The notes beneath the pieces were generated by a model, which had not been told where the DNA came from, searched no databases, and saw only the letters and a list, made by a program, of their open reading frames with translations. Below, piece by piece: positions 8,686 through 16,628 of a DNA stretch of 64,000 nucleotides. The DNA lies in the NCBI GenBank assembly GCA_018267705.1, contig JAFDXX010000004.1:434001-498000 (forward strand), given 5' to 3'. Source of the stretch: Bacteroidota bacterium (GTDB lineage: Bacteria > Bacteroidota > Bacteroidia > Chitinophagales > Chitinophagaceae). Numbering within the stretch: position 1 is the first letter of the stretch; every line of letters starts with the position of its first letter. The position numbers were made by a program, and so were the translations under genes.

Positions 8686-9141
8686 CTATTCACTATTCTT
8701 TGTTTTTTCAACCCAAATAAAATTATCTGCTTTAGGAATTTTATTAAGCTCTTCAACAAAAAAATCGGGTGGTATAGTAAGTTTTCTTTTTTCAATATCT
8801 ATCCATGCACCATCAAGTGTAATAATGGCACATAAAGTTGTTTCATTTTTAAAAACTTCATGTTGTATTGTCCATTTCCTGAAGTTTTTTTCGCTTTGCA
8901 ATAATTTTAAATTAACGGTAATATCATCTCCCCAAATAATTTCTTTTTTAAATACACATTCTTCTCTAAAAATTATTACACCAATATTGTGTTGAAGCAT
9001 AATTGCAGGCGTAATTTTTATTTCATTAAAAACACTCATTCTAATAAAAGCACCCCAATCGTAATAAACACTGTGGCGTAAATGAAAGTTCGGGTCTAAA
9101 TCACTCCAACGTATTTCAACTTTTTTTAAATAACTTTTCAT
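8686..9141 (-). CDS. Hotdog-fold acyl-CoA thioesterase family protein
   Basis: This is a protein of about 151 residues of the 4-hydroxybenzoyl-CoA thioesterase-like (hotdog) superfamily. The N-terminal signature VEIRWSDLDPNFHLRHSVYYDW has the Asp-containing R.sDlD.n.H...y pattern of the YbgC/FadM group, where the Asp is catalytic. The ATG at 9141 starts directly with MKSYLKKVEIRW; three extra codons are possible from 9150. It lies 75 bp upstream of the acyl-CoA carboxylase gene on the same strand, so it may be part of the same CoA-related transcript. The substrate is not predictable. Confidence 0.82.
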   Translation of the reverse strand: MKSYLKKVEIRWSDLDPNFHLRHSVYYDWGAFIRMSVFNEIKITPAIMLQHNIGVIIFREECVFKKEIIWGDDITVNLKLLQSEKNFRKWTIQHEVFKNETTLCAIITLDGAWIDIEKRKLTIPPDFFVEELNKIPKADNFIWVEKTKNSE

Positions 9142-9202
9142 TGTAAACATTTATTATTGCAATATACCTACGAATTATTTTTTTTGAAAGAAGATATTTT
9201 AA

Positions 9203-9772
9203 ATGATGATTGACTTTGCAAATGATATTGAAAATTGTTTGAACGTATTAAAAAACGGAGGAATTATTTTATATCCAACAGATACTATTTGGGGTATTGG
9301 TTGTGATGCTACTAATGAAGCTGCTGTTGAAAAAATTATTGCATTAAAAAACAGGCCGGCCGAAAAAAGTTTTGTTGTGTTGGTAGCAACAGAAAGAGAT
9401 ATTTTGCAGTATGCAACAAACATAGATTTAGCTGTATTTGATTTTTTAGAAACTGTACAAAAACCTACAACAGTTATTTATGAAAATGCTATTGGTTTTG
9501 CTGATAATATTTTAGCTGCTAATGGCTCTGTTGCAATAAGAATTTGTAATGATGAATTTTGTAGGCATTTAATAAAACGATTTCAAAAACCAATTGTAAG
9601 TACATCGGCAAATATTAGTGGAATGCCATCTGCCAAAACATATCGTGAAATTCACGCACACATAAAACAAGGTGTAGATTATATTGTACAATACAGGCAA
9701 GATGAAACCATTGCTGCTCAAGCTTCTTCCATTATAAAATGGGAAAATGGAGAACCAATTTATTTAAGATAA
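9203..9772 (+). CDS. L-threonylcarbamoyladenylate synthase (Sua5/YrdC/YciO family)
   Basis: The 189-residue protein has the YrdC fold. It makes threonylcarbamoyl-AMP from Thr, bicarbonate and ATP for the t6A modification of ANN-decoding tRNAs. Diagnostic segments are GGIILYPTDTIWGIGCDATN near the N-terminus, KNRPAEKSFVVLV (KRp..kp-type motif) and IVSTSANISGMPSA toward the C-terminus. It has the length of the short YrdC/YciO forms and lacks the extra Sua5 domain. It is divergent from the thioesterase gene. A homologue of the YciO type with uncertain activity is the alternative. Confidence 0.9.
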   Translation: MMIDFANDIENCLNVLKNGGIILYPTDTIWGIGCDATNEAAVEKIIALKNRPAEKSFVVLVATERDILQYATNIDLAVFDFLETVQKPTTVIYENAIGFADNILAANGSVAIRICNDEFCRHLIKRFQKPIVSTSANISGMPSAKTYREIHAHIKQGVDYIVQYRQDETIAAQASSIIKWENGEPIYLR

Positions 9773-9914
9773 TGTGTACAAGCCATACTAAAACCTGCGA
9801 ATATTGTTAATAAACCTAAGGTTATTAAGGTGCATATTAATAAATTAATAATTTATTAGATATTATTTCATTCGTAAATATTTCTTGTTTAACTTAATAT
9901 AAAAATCTTTAACT

Positions 9915-10124
9915 ATGACGAAAGTAGTTTTAGAAATTCCCACCGAAAAAGTGCAACCTTTTTTGCATTTGGTTGTAAAACTTGGGCTAGATAAACATGC
10001 AATTGCATCGAAACAAAACGATGAAATTGTATATGGCAAACCAGATGTTTTTTTAAAGAAACTGCGTACTAAATATTTAAAATTCGATTGGGAATATTTT
10101 AATAATGAATTAGAGTTTGAATAA
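9915..10124 (+). CDS. Small protein of unknown function
   Basis: This is a 69-residue protein with the form of small Bacteroidota proteins that begin with a beta strand and amphipathic helix (MTKVVLEIPTEKVQPFLHLVVKLGL). Its C-terminus is acidic (EYFNNELEFE). Similar short proteins are sometimes encoded next to toxins as antitoxin-like partners, but no toxin gene adjoins it here: the next gene is a glycosyltransferase 26 bp downstream. The opposite frame (9863-10135) reads as low-complexity sequence and is taken as a shadow. Function unknown. Confidence 0.6.
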   Translation: MTKVVLEIPTEKVQPFLHLVVKLGLDKHAIASKQNDEIVYGKPDVFLKKLRTKYLKFDWEYFNNELEFE

Positions 10125-10145
10125 CTGTAGTGCAATAGCAGTAAT

Positions 10146-10153
10146 TATATTTG
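10146..10153 (+). promoter_or_regulatory. -7 promoter element before the GT9 gene, leaderless arrangement
   Basis: TATATTTG matches TANNTTTG. It overlaps the TTG candidate start at 10151 and leaves only 3 nt before the GTG at 10157, so the mRNA may begin at the start codon. Confidence 0.45.
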
Positions 10154-10156
10154 CGT

Positions 10157-11155
10157 GTGCAAAAAATATTAATTATTCAAACTGCCTTTATTGGAGATGC
10201 TGTTCTTGCAACAGGATTAATAGAAAAAATATACTCATTTTATCCAACTGCACAAATAGATTTTTTGGTTAGAAAAGGGAATGAAGCATTGTTTGCCAAC
10301 CATCCTGTATTGCATAAAGTTTTAAGTTGGAATAAAAAACAAAATAAATACAAACATTTACTGCAACTGCTTAAACAAATTCGTAATACTAAATACGATA
10401 AAGTTATTAATGTACAACGTTACGCTGCAACAGGCTTTATTACTGCATTCTCAAATGCTAAAGAAACAATAGGGTTTGATAAAAATCCTTTCAGTTTTTT
10501 ATTTACAAAAAAAATAAAACATGTGGTGAGTGATGGTTCTCATTCTTTACATGAAATTGAAAGAAATCATACTCTTATTCAATCGTTTACAGATAATGTA
10601 GCAGCAAAACCCAAATTATATCCTTCGGTAGAAGATGAAGCAGCAGTTTCAATTTATAAAAATAAATTATATGTATGTGTGGCTCCTGCCTCGGTTTGGT
10701 TTACTAAACAATTTCCAAAAGAAAAATGGATTGAGTTTATTAATCAGATACCTAATTGGTTTACAATTTATTTATTAGGAGCACCAAACGATAATGATTT
10801 ATGTAAACAAATTATTACTTCTTCTACTCATTCAAATATTATAAACCTAAGTGGTAAACTTACTTATCTTCAATCGGCTGCATTAATGCAAACTGCTGTT
10901 ATGAATTTTGTAAATGATTCTGCACCTATGCATTTTGCTTCTTCTGTTAATGCTCCGGTAACTGCTGTATATTGTTCAACTATTCCCGCATTTGGTTTTG
11001 GCCCTTTAAGTACTAAAAGCTTTATTATTGAAACTACCGAAAATTTATTGTGCCGCCCTTGTGGCTTGCATGGATATAAATCTTGCCCTCAAGGGCATTT
11101 TAAATGTGCTTTGAGTATAAAAACAGAACAATTGTTAGCTACAGTAAATTCTTAA
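10157..11155 (+). CDS. Glycosyltransferase family 9 (heptosyltransferase-like)
   Basis: This protein of about 332 residues has the GT9/ADP-heptose:LPS heptosyltransferase layout, adding sugars to the lipopolysaccharide core at the inner face of the membrane. The N-terminus ILIIQTAFIGDAVLATGLIE is the family signature, followed by the Rossmann element KVINVQRYAA. The second domain has VCVAPASVWFTKQFPKEKW, which corresponds to the a.gS....k.wp...w motif, and FVNDSAPMHFASSVNAPVTAVY, the donor-binding region. Cys residues cluster in LCRPCGLHGYKSCPQGHFKC, near the C-terminus. The start is taken as GTG at 10157 because the TTG at 10151 lies inside a promoter box. Confidence 0.92.
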   Translation: MQKILIIQTAFIGDAVLATGLIEKIYSFYPTAQIDFLVRKGNEALFANHPVLHKVLSWNKKQNKYKHLLQLLKQIRNTKYDKVINVQRYAATGFITAFSNAKETIGFDKNPFSFLFTKKIKHVVSDGSHSLHEIERNHTLIQSFTDNVAAKPKLYPSVEDEAAVSIYKNKLYVCVAPASVWFTKQFPKEKWIEFINQIPNWFTIYLLGAPNDNDLCKQIITSSTHSNIINLSGKLTYLQSAALMQTAVMNFVNDSAPMHFASSVNAPVTAVYCSTIPAFGFGPLSTKSFIIETTENLLCRPCGLHGYKSCPQGHFKCALSIKTEQLLATVNS

Positions 11156-11244
11156 AACCCAGTTTTCCACAACTAATTCTTATTGAAATTCACGCCAAAT
11201 GTGGGTTTTTAATAAAATAAAATATAGTTATCCACATTTTTGGG

Positions 11245-11252
11245 TATATTTG
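11245..11252 (+). promoter_or_regulatory. -7 promoter element before the ParA gene, leaderless arrangement
   Basis: TATATTTG matches TANNTTTG and ends 5 nt before the TTG start at 11258. A TTG further upstream (11240) lies before the box and could not be on the mRNA. Confidence 0.5.
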
Positions 11253-11257
11253 ACTTC

Positions 11258-12097
11258 TTGAGAATAACTGCCATATATAATATTAAGGGTGGAGTTGGTA
11301 AAACCACAACTGCTGTAAATCTTGCTTGCTTGTTGGCAAAAAGAGGATTAAGCATATTGATTTGGGATTTAGATCCGCAAGGTGGAACAAGTTATTTCTT
11401 CAATAAACCCAACAAAAACGATAACAACTTTTTAAAACTGTTTGGAGATTATGTGTCGGTTTATAATGTTATTGAACCCACCGATACTTACCATATAGAT
11501 ATCATAAGTAATGATTCAAAATTTTCTGAGCAATTTATAAATAGTGCTGCACATTTAACACGTGTTCATTTTTTAAACAATGTTGCCATAAAATATGTGC
11601 TAGATAAAGTAAAAGATGATTATGATGTTTGTATTATAGATTGTCCGCCCGGAAAATTTTCAATTCATGATAATGTGTTTAACTGTGCCAATGCAGTTTT
11701 AGTACCTAATGTACCGGCACCTTTATCGGTTTATTGTAGTAATATTTTATGCAATAGTTTTGAGCAGTATAGCCACACAAGTGTTTTAAGTTTTTATAAT
11801 ATGGTGCAAGCAAGAAAAAAATTGCACAAGCAATACGTACAAACAACCAATATAGTTAAACAACTCAACAGCTACATTCCTTTTTATACTGAAATTGAAA
11901 CAATAACCTATAATAAAGAATCTATTTTTCATAAACTTAAAAACTCAAAATCAATTATTTTCTACGAAAATTTATGGGAAGAAGTTTGTGATAAAATGAA
12001 TTGGATAGACCTTAAGCAAAACAAACCAAAAATATTACCGCTAAAACCTTATATGTATTTTACTTCCAATCAAAAAATGATGGAACAAGTACAATAA
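11258..12097 (+). CDS. ParA/Soj-family ATPase (orphan)
   Basis: The 279-residue protein carries the deviant Walker A motif KGGVGKTTTAVNLA near residue 9, the A-prime-type DLDPQGG and the Walker B-like IIDCPPGKFS, all typical of ParA/MinD ATPases that position DNA or protein cargo. The start is taken as TTG 11258, giving MRITAIYNIKGGVGKT, the usual N-terminus of the group; the frame is open to a TTG at 11240. No ParB-like gene or obvious parS cluster is adjacent: the neighbours are a glycosyltransferase and the CCA-adding enzyme. It is therefore an orphan whose cargo is unknown rather than a proven chromosome-partition gene. Confidence 0.88.
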   Translation: MRITAIYNIKGGVGKTTTAVNLACLLAKRGLSILIWDLDPQGGTSYFFNKPNKNDNNFLKLFGDYVSVYNVIEPTDTYHIDIISNDSKFSEQFINSAAHLTRVHFLNNVAIKYVLDKVKDDYDVCIIDCPPGKFSIHDNVFNCANAVLVPNVPAPLSVYCSNILCNSFEQYSHTSVLSFYNMVQARKKLHKQYVQTTNIVKQLNSYIPFYTEIETITYNKESIFHKLKNSKSIIFYENLWEEVCDKMNWIDLKQNKPKILPLKPYMYFTSNQKMMEQVQ

Positions 12098-12155
12098 TTT
12101 CTTGCCTAATTATTGTTTTTCTTTTAATTATTATTTACCACTCAATACTCACCCT

Positions 12156-12163
12156 TATTTTTG
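12156..12163 (+). promoter_or_regulatory. -7 promoter element before the CCA-adding enzyme, leaderless arrangement
   Basis: TATTTTTG matches TANNTTTG and ends 4 nt before the ATG at 12168. Confidence 0.5.
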
Positions 12164-12167
12164 TTGC

Positions 12168-13586
12168 ATGCAAATTTCTTTTTCAGAAAAAGAAGAAAAT
12201 ATTTTTAAAATTATTGGTAATGTAGCAGATACTTTAAACATACCCGCTTATTTAGTGGGTGGTTTTGTTCGAGATAAAATTATTTGCCGTGCTACCAAAG
12301 ATGCAGATATAGTTTGTATAGGCGATGGTATTGCATTTGCCAATGCAGTAGCCGAAAAATTTAAACCTAAACCTTATGTGGCTTTTTTTAAAAATTTTGG
12401 AACTGCACAAATAAAAATTGATGATTGGGAAATTGAATTTGTGGGAGCCAGAAAAGAAAGTTACAATCGTAATAGCCGCAAACCTATAGTAGAATCAGGT
12501 AGTTTAGAAGATGATCAAAACAGAAGAGATTTTACTATTAATGCTTTAGCCATAACATTAAACAAACAAAACTTTGGAACATTAATAGATCCTTTTAACG
12601 GACTGAATGATATTCAACAAAAAATTATTCAAACACCTTTAGAACCTTTTGAAACATTTAGCGATGATCCACTTAGAATGATGCGTGCTATTCGTTTTGC
12701 AACACAATTAAATTTTACTATTACCGATAAAACATTTCATGCAATTATTCAAAATAAAGAACGTATAAAAATTATTTCGCAAGAAAGAATAGCCGATGAA
12801 TTAAATAAAATTATGCTTACTGCAAAACCATCAATAGGTTGGGATTTATTAAGCAAAAGCGGATTGTTGGAAATTATTTTTCCGCAAATGATGGCATTAC
12901 ATGGTGCAGAGTACGTTGATGGAAAAGGACATAAAGATAATTTTTATCACACATTACAAGTGTTAGATAATATTTCAAACAACACAAATGATTTATGGTT
13001 GCGTTGGGCTGCATTATTGCATGATATTGGAAAGCCAGCTACCAAAAGATTTGAAGAAGGACATGGGTTTACTTTTCACGGTCATGAAGTTGTGGGTGCT
13101 AAAATGGTTCCAAAAATATTTGCAAAACTTAAATTGCCTTTGAATGAAAAAATGAAGTTGGTACAAAAACTAGTATTGCTGCATTTAAGGCCTATAAGTT
13201 TAACCAAAGAAAATATTACCGATAGTGCAATACGAAGATTAATTTTTGATGCAGGTGAAGATGTTGATGCATTAATGATGCTATGCAAAGCAGATATAAC
13301 AAGTAAAAATAAAACCAAAGTTAAACGCTATTTACAAAACTTTGAATTGGTGCAATTGCGAATGAAAGAAGTAGAAGAAAAAGATAATATTCGCAATTGG
13401 CAACCACCCATTACCGGCGAAATAATTATGCAAACCTTTGGTTTAAAACCCGAAAAAAGAGTAGGTATAATTAAAGATTCCATTAGAGAAGCTATATTAG
13501 ACGGGCTTATTGCAAACAATTATAACGCTGCTTATAATTTTATGTTAGAAAAAGCAATGGCGTTAAACTTGCAACCCATTAAATAA
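12168..13586 (+). CDS. CCA tRNA nucleotidyltransferase with HD domain
   Basis: The 472-residue class II nucleotidyltransferase adds or repairs the 3' CCA of tRNAs. The NTase head carries LVGGFVRDKI and the metal-binding DADIV (DxD), followed by RRDFTINALAI and the base-selecting DDPLRMMRAIRFA. A C-terminal HD phosphohydrolase domain shows HKDNFYHTLQVLDNI and LLHDIGKPATK. The HD domain makes it a multifunctional CCA enzyme or a poly(A)-polymerase relative; CCA addition is more likely because the tRNA gene in this window has no encoded CCA. The ATG at 12168 is chosen over 12102 because the upstream extension is low complexity and a promoter box sits between them. Confidence 0.93.
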   Translation: MQISFSEKEENIFKIIGNVADTLNIPAYLVGGFVRDKIICRATKDADIVCIGDGIAFANAVAEKFKPKPYVAFFKNFGTAQIKIDDWEIEFVGARKESYNRNSRKPIVESGSLEDDQNRRDFTINALAITLNKQNFGTLIDPFNGLNDIQQKIIQTPLEPFETFSDDPLRMMRAIRFATQLNFTITDKTFHAIIQNKERIKIISQERIADELNKIMLTAKPSIGWDLLSKSGLLEIIFPQMMALHGAEYVDGKGHKDNFYHTLQVLDNISNNTNDLWLRWAALLHDIGKPATKRFEEGHGFTFHGHEVVGAKMVPKIFAKLKLPLNEKMKLVQKLVLLHLRPISLTKENITDSAIRRLIFDAGEDVDALMMLCKADITSKNKTKVKRYLQNFELVQLRMKEVEEKDNIRNWQPPITGEIIMQTFGLKPEKRVGIIKDSIREAILDGLIANNYNAAYNFMLEKAMALNLQPIK

Positions 13587-13635
13587 ATTGTATTTTCGTT
13601 CAAACCCACATCATATATCGTAAATATTACATATA

Positions 13636-14193
13636 ATGGCTATACTAAAATTTAGAATTTATTTTGAAGAAGATGAAGCAATTTATAGAGATGTAGTACT
13701 TAAACATACACAAACATTTGCTGATTTACATACTATTATTTTAAAATCGTATGAGTTTGATAATAAACATCAGGCAACATTTTTTCGGAGTAACGATTTT
13801 TGGCAACGTGGTAGAGAAATAAGTGTTGCCGTTTACGATAAAAACTATGTTGCACCGCCATTGTTAATGGCGGAAACTACTATTGGCAGTGAGATCAGAG
13901 ACACCAATCAAAAATTTATTTATGTGTATGATTTTACAAAAAGTTGGACTTTTTTAATAGAATTAATCAATATAAATAAAGAAGAAAATCCGAAAATAAA
14001 TTATCCTGCTGTTACAAGAGTTGAAGGAATTGCTCCGCAACAATATGGTACCAAAAGTATATTAGGCGATAAATTTACAGATATAGAAGAAAAATATGAT
14101 TTGAAAGAAGCAGCAGATGGCTTTGGCGAAGAAGGTGAAACAAATGAAGAAAATTTTGAAACCGAAGAAGGAGGAAGTGACGAAGAATTCTAA
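13636..14193 (+). CDS. Plasmid pRiA4b ORF-3-like family protein
   Basis: The 185-residue protein resembles the pRiA4b ORF-3-like (IS1096 TnpR-like) family. It starts with a beta-strand segment followed by LKHTQTFADLHTIILKSYEFDNKHQATFF, and contains YVYDFTKSWTFLIELI, equivalent to the 'YxYDfGD.W.f.i.le' signature. The C-terminal 35 residues are almost all acidic (GEEGETNEENFETEEGG). The family name comes from a plasmid, but such proteins are common on Bacteroidota chromosomes, and no transposase is nearby. Biochemical function is unknown. Confidence 0.8.
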   Translation: MAILKFRIYFEEDEAIYRDVVLKHTQTFADLHTIILKSYEFDNKHQATFFRSNDFWQRGREISVAVYDKNYVAPPLLMAETTIGSEIRDTNQKFIYVYDFTKSWTFLIELININKEENPKINYPAVTRVEGIAPQQYGTKSILGDKFTDIEEKYDLKEAADGFGEEGETNEENFETEEGGSDEEF

Positions 14194-14233
14194 CATGCAG
14201 ATATCTAAATTAAAAGTGTGCAAATGAAATTTT

Positions 14234-14254
14234 CATAACTCATAACTCATAACT
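14234..14254 (+). repeat. Three tandem 7-bp repeats upstream of miaA
   Basis: CATAACT occurs three times in a row, followed by a degenerate copy (CATAGCA). The tract lies directly upstream of the miaA P-loop region, in a stretch with stop codons. A 7-bp unit would shift the frame on gain or loss. Confidence 0.85.
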
Positions 14255-14255
14255 C

Positions 14256-15164
14256 ATAGCACATAACACTCAAAATACTGTTATTATTATTGTTGGCCCA
14301 ACAGCTGTTGGCAAAACAAATTTTGCAATACAACTTGCACAAATACTGAATACAAAAATTATTTCTGCAGATTCAAGGCAATGTTATAAAGAATTAAATA
14401 TTGGTGTAGCTAAACCAAGCCATCAAGAATTACAAACAGTTTATCATTATTTTATTAATTCTCACTCTATTCAACAAGAAATAAATGCAGTAGTATATGA
14501 AAAATATGCTTTGCATTGTGTTGAAGAAATTTTTAAAGAAAATAATATTGCCGTTATGGTTGGCGGTACAGGGTTATATATAAAATCTTTTTGTGAAGGA
14601 ATGGATGAAATGCCTGATATTCCTGCATTTATAAGAAACAACATTATTCAACAATACAATCAAAAAGGGTTAAGTTGGTTACAACATGAAGTGCAAACAA
14701 AAGATATTTCTTTTTGGAAAACAGCCGAGCAAAAAAATCCGCAACGTTTAATGCGTGCATTAGAAATAATTATGGCAACCGGAAAATCAATCACTCTTTT
14801 CAAACAAAATAAAAAAATAATACGCCCCTTTAATATTATAAAAATTGGATTAGAATTACCTAAAGAACAATTATACAACAACATTAATAATAGAGTTGAT
14901 TGTATGATGAATGATGGATTATTAAATGAAGTAAAATCTTTAATTCAATACAAAAATTTAAATGCATTGCAAACCGTTGGATATAAAGAACTGTTTAATT
15001 ATTTAGAGGGGAGTTGTAGTTTACCACAAGCCATTAATCAAATTAAAATAAATACACGTCATTACGCTAAAAGACAAATGACTTGGTTTAAGAAAGATGT
15101 AGCCATTCAATGGCATAACACCAACAACATTAATGCCTCTTTAATAGCTGAAAGCTTTTCATAA
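14256..15164 (+). CDS. miaA: tRNA dimethylallyltransferase, no canonical start codon
   Basis: MiaA transfers dimethylallyl from DMAPP to A37 of tRNAs reading UNN codons. The P-loop GPTAVGKT is encoded at about 14295, and SADSRQCYKELNIGVAKPS and VGGTGLYIKSF follow, so the catalytic domain is complete at about 300 residues. However, in this frame the last stop before the P-loop is TAA at 14250, and the codons between it and the P-loop include no ATG, GTG or TTG. The start shown is the ATA at 14256, an inference; ATT codons just before the P-loop are another option. The first in-frame ATG (14511) would delete the nucleotide-binding site. It could be a rare start, a sequence error or a start-site mutation. 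Confidence 0.85.
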   Translation: MAHNTQNTVIIIVGPTAVGKTNFAIQLAQILNTKIISADSRQCYKELNIGVAKPSHQELQTVYHYFINSHSIQQEINAVVYEKYALHCVEEIFKENNIAVMVGGTGLYIKSFCEGMDEMPDIPAFIRNNIIQQYNQKGLSWLQHEVQTKDISFWKTAEQKNPQRLMRALEIIMATGKSITLFKQNKKIIRPFNIIKIGLELPKEQLYNNINNRVDCMMNDGLLNEVKSLIQYKNLNALQTVGYKELFNYLEGSCSLPQAINQIKINTRHYAKRQMTWFKKDVAIQWHNTNNINASLIAESFS

Positions 15165-15227
15165 TAATTCATTCTCCTCTGCAACTTTTTTCTTTATATT
15201 GCATGTAACAAATTCTAAATAATTATT

Positions 15228-16580
15228 ATGCGTAAATGGATAAAACCTTCACTGTCATTGGCTTTTATGTTAAGCGTTGGCAACCTTTTGGCACAAGCAC
15301 CCAAAATTAAATTTGAAAAATTTACATTATCAAATGGGCTAAAAGTAATTCTTCATCAAGATAATACTGCACCCGTAGTTGTAGTATCGGCATTGTATCA
15401 TGTAGGTTCTAAAAATGAGGACACAGCCCACACTGGTTTTGCACATTTTTTTGAACATTTAATGTTTGAAGGAAGTGATAATATAAAACGCGGTGAGTTT
15501 GATAAATATACATCAAATGCAGGTGGTTATAATAATGCCAACACTACGCAAGATAGAACTTATTATTATGAACTTTTTCCAAGCAATCAATATAAAATTG
15601 GTTTATGGTTAGAAAGTGAAAGAATGTTACATGCAAAAATTGAAGACGTTGGCGTAAACACACAAAAAGAAGTTGTAAAAGAAGAAAGAAGATTGCGTTA
15701 TGATAATCAACCTTATGGAACAATGATTAGTGAAATTTTTAAAAGAGCATTTACAGTTACACCTTATCATTGGGATCCTATTGGAAGTATGCAACATTTA
15801 AGTAATGCCAAGTTGAGTGACTTTACAGATTTTTATCATACGTTTTACGTACCCAATAATTGTGTATTAACAGTAGCCGGAGATATTGATATAGCCGAAA
15901 CAAAAAAACAAATTGAATCTTATTTTGCTTCTATACCAATGGGTACTAAACCCATTCCTCGCCCAACAGCAGTAGAACCACCATTAGGGCATGAGATAAG
16001 AGATGTGATTGAAGACAATATACAATTACCCGCTGTCATTCAAGCCTATCGTGCACCCAAGCAAGGTAGTAATGAGTATTATGCTTTTAATGTATTAAGC
16101 ACTATTCTATCGGGAGGAAATTCTTCACGCTTTAATAAAAAAATTGTTGATGAGAAACAGTTAGCAGTACAATCAGGTGCCTTTAACTATGCCTTAGAAG
16201 ATGCAGGTTTATTTATTACTTATGGTATTGCTAATGCAGGTATTCAACCTAATGTATTAGAAACAAATATTGATTCGGTTATAAACGATATAAAAACAAA
16301 TTTGGTAGGCGAAAAAGAATTTCAAAAAGTAAAAAATCAAATCACTACATCATTTGTTACCCGCAACAGCACTATGGAGGGCATTGCACAAACATTAGCC
16401 AATTACGAAGTATATTTTGGAGATGCTAATTTAATTAACACAGAAATCTTAAAGTTTGATAAAGTAACAAGAGAAGATGTACTAAATGTTGCTAAGAAAT
16501 ATTTAAATAAAGATAATCGTGTGGTATTGTATTATGTACCTAAAGGCACCAAAGAGAAATATATTACAACCGGAAAATAA
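15228..16580 (+). CDS. M16 family zinc metallopeptidase (catalytic subunit)
   Basis: The 450-residue exported peptidase has a signal peptide ending near AQA at residues 22-24. It carries the inverted zinc motif of M16 enzymes, HFFEH at residues 73-77 (H73, E76, H77), with a third ligand Glu near E152 in KEVVKEERRL. The C-terminal half is the second pitrilysin-type domain. The gene lies 48 bp upstream of a second M16 gene that lacks the motif, the usual arrangement of a heterodimer similar to mitochondrial processing peptidase. It is probably periplasmic or outer-membrane associated and degrades peptides or assists protein turnover; the substrate is unknown. Confidence 0.95.
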   Translation: MRKWIKPSLSLAFMLSVGNLLAQAPKIKFEKFTLSNGLKVILHQDNTAPVVVVSALYHVGSKNEDTAHTGFAHFFEHLMFEGSDNIKRGEFDKYTSNAGGYNNANTTQDRTYYYELFPSNQYKIGLWLESERMLHAKIEDVGVNTQKEVVKEERRLRYDNQPYGTMISEIFKRAFTVTPYHWDPIGSMQHLSNAKLSDFTDFYHTFYVPNNCVLTVAGDIDIAETKKQIESYFASIPMGTKPIPRPTAVEPPLGHEIRDVIEDNIQLPAVIQAYRAPKQGSNEYYAFNVLSTILSGGNSSRFNKKIVDEKQLAVQSGAFNYALEDAGLFITYGIANAGIQPNVLETNIDSVINDIKTNLVGEKEFQKVKNQITTSFVTRNSTMEGIAQTLANYEVYFGDANLINTEILKFDKVTREDVLNVAKKYLNKDNRVVLYYVPKGTKEKYITTGK

Positions 16581-16628
16581 ATTAACTCTTGGAACAAACA
16601 ATATTTAGATATATTAAAAAATTATAAA

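Noticed and set aside
9863..10135. 90-codon minus-strand frame
   Set aside because: It is Ser/Phe/Cys-rich and opposite to the better small frame at 9915-10124.
13636..14193. Mobile element, because of the pRiA4b ORF-3/IS1096 family name
   Set aside because: No transposase, terminal inverted repeats or target duplications are visible around it.
14511..15164. miaA starting at the ATG 14511
   Set aside because: This start would remove the P-loop and the DMAPP-binding region, which are encoded in the same frame upstream.
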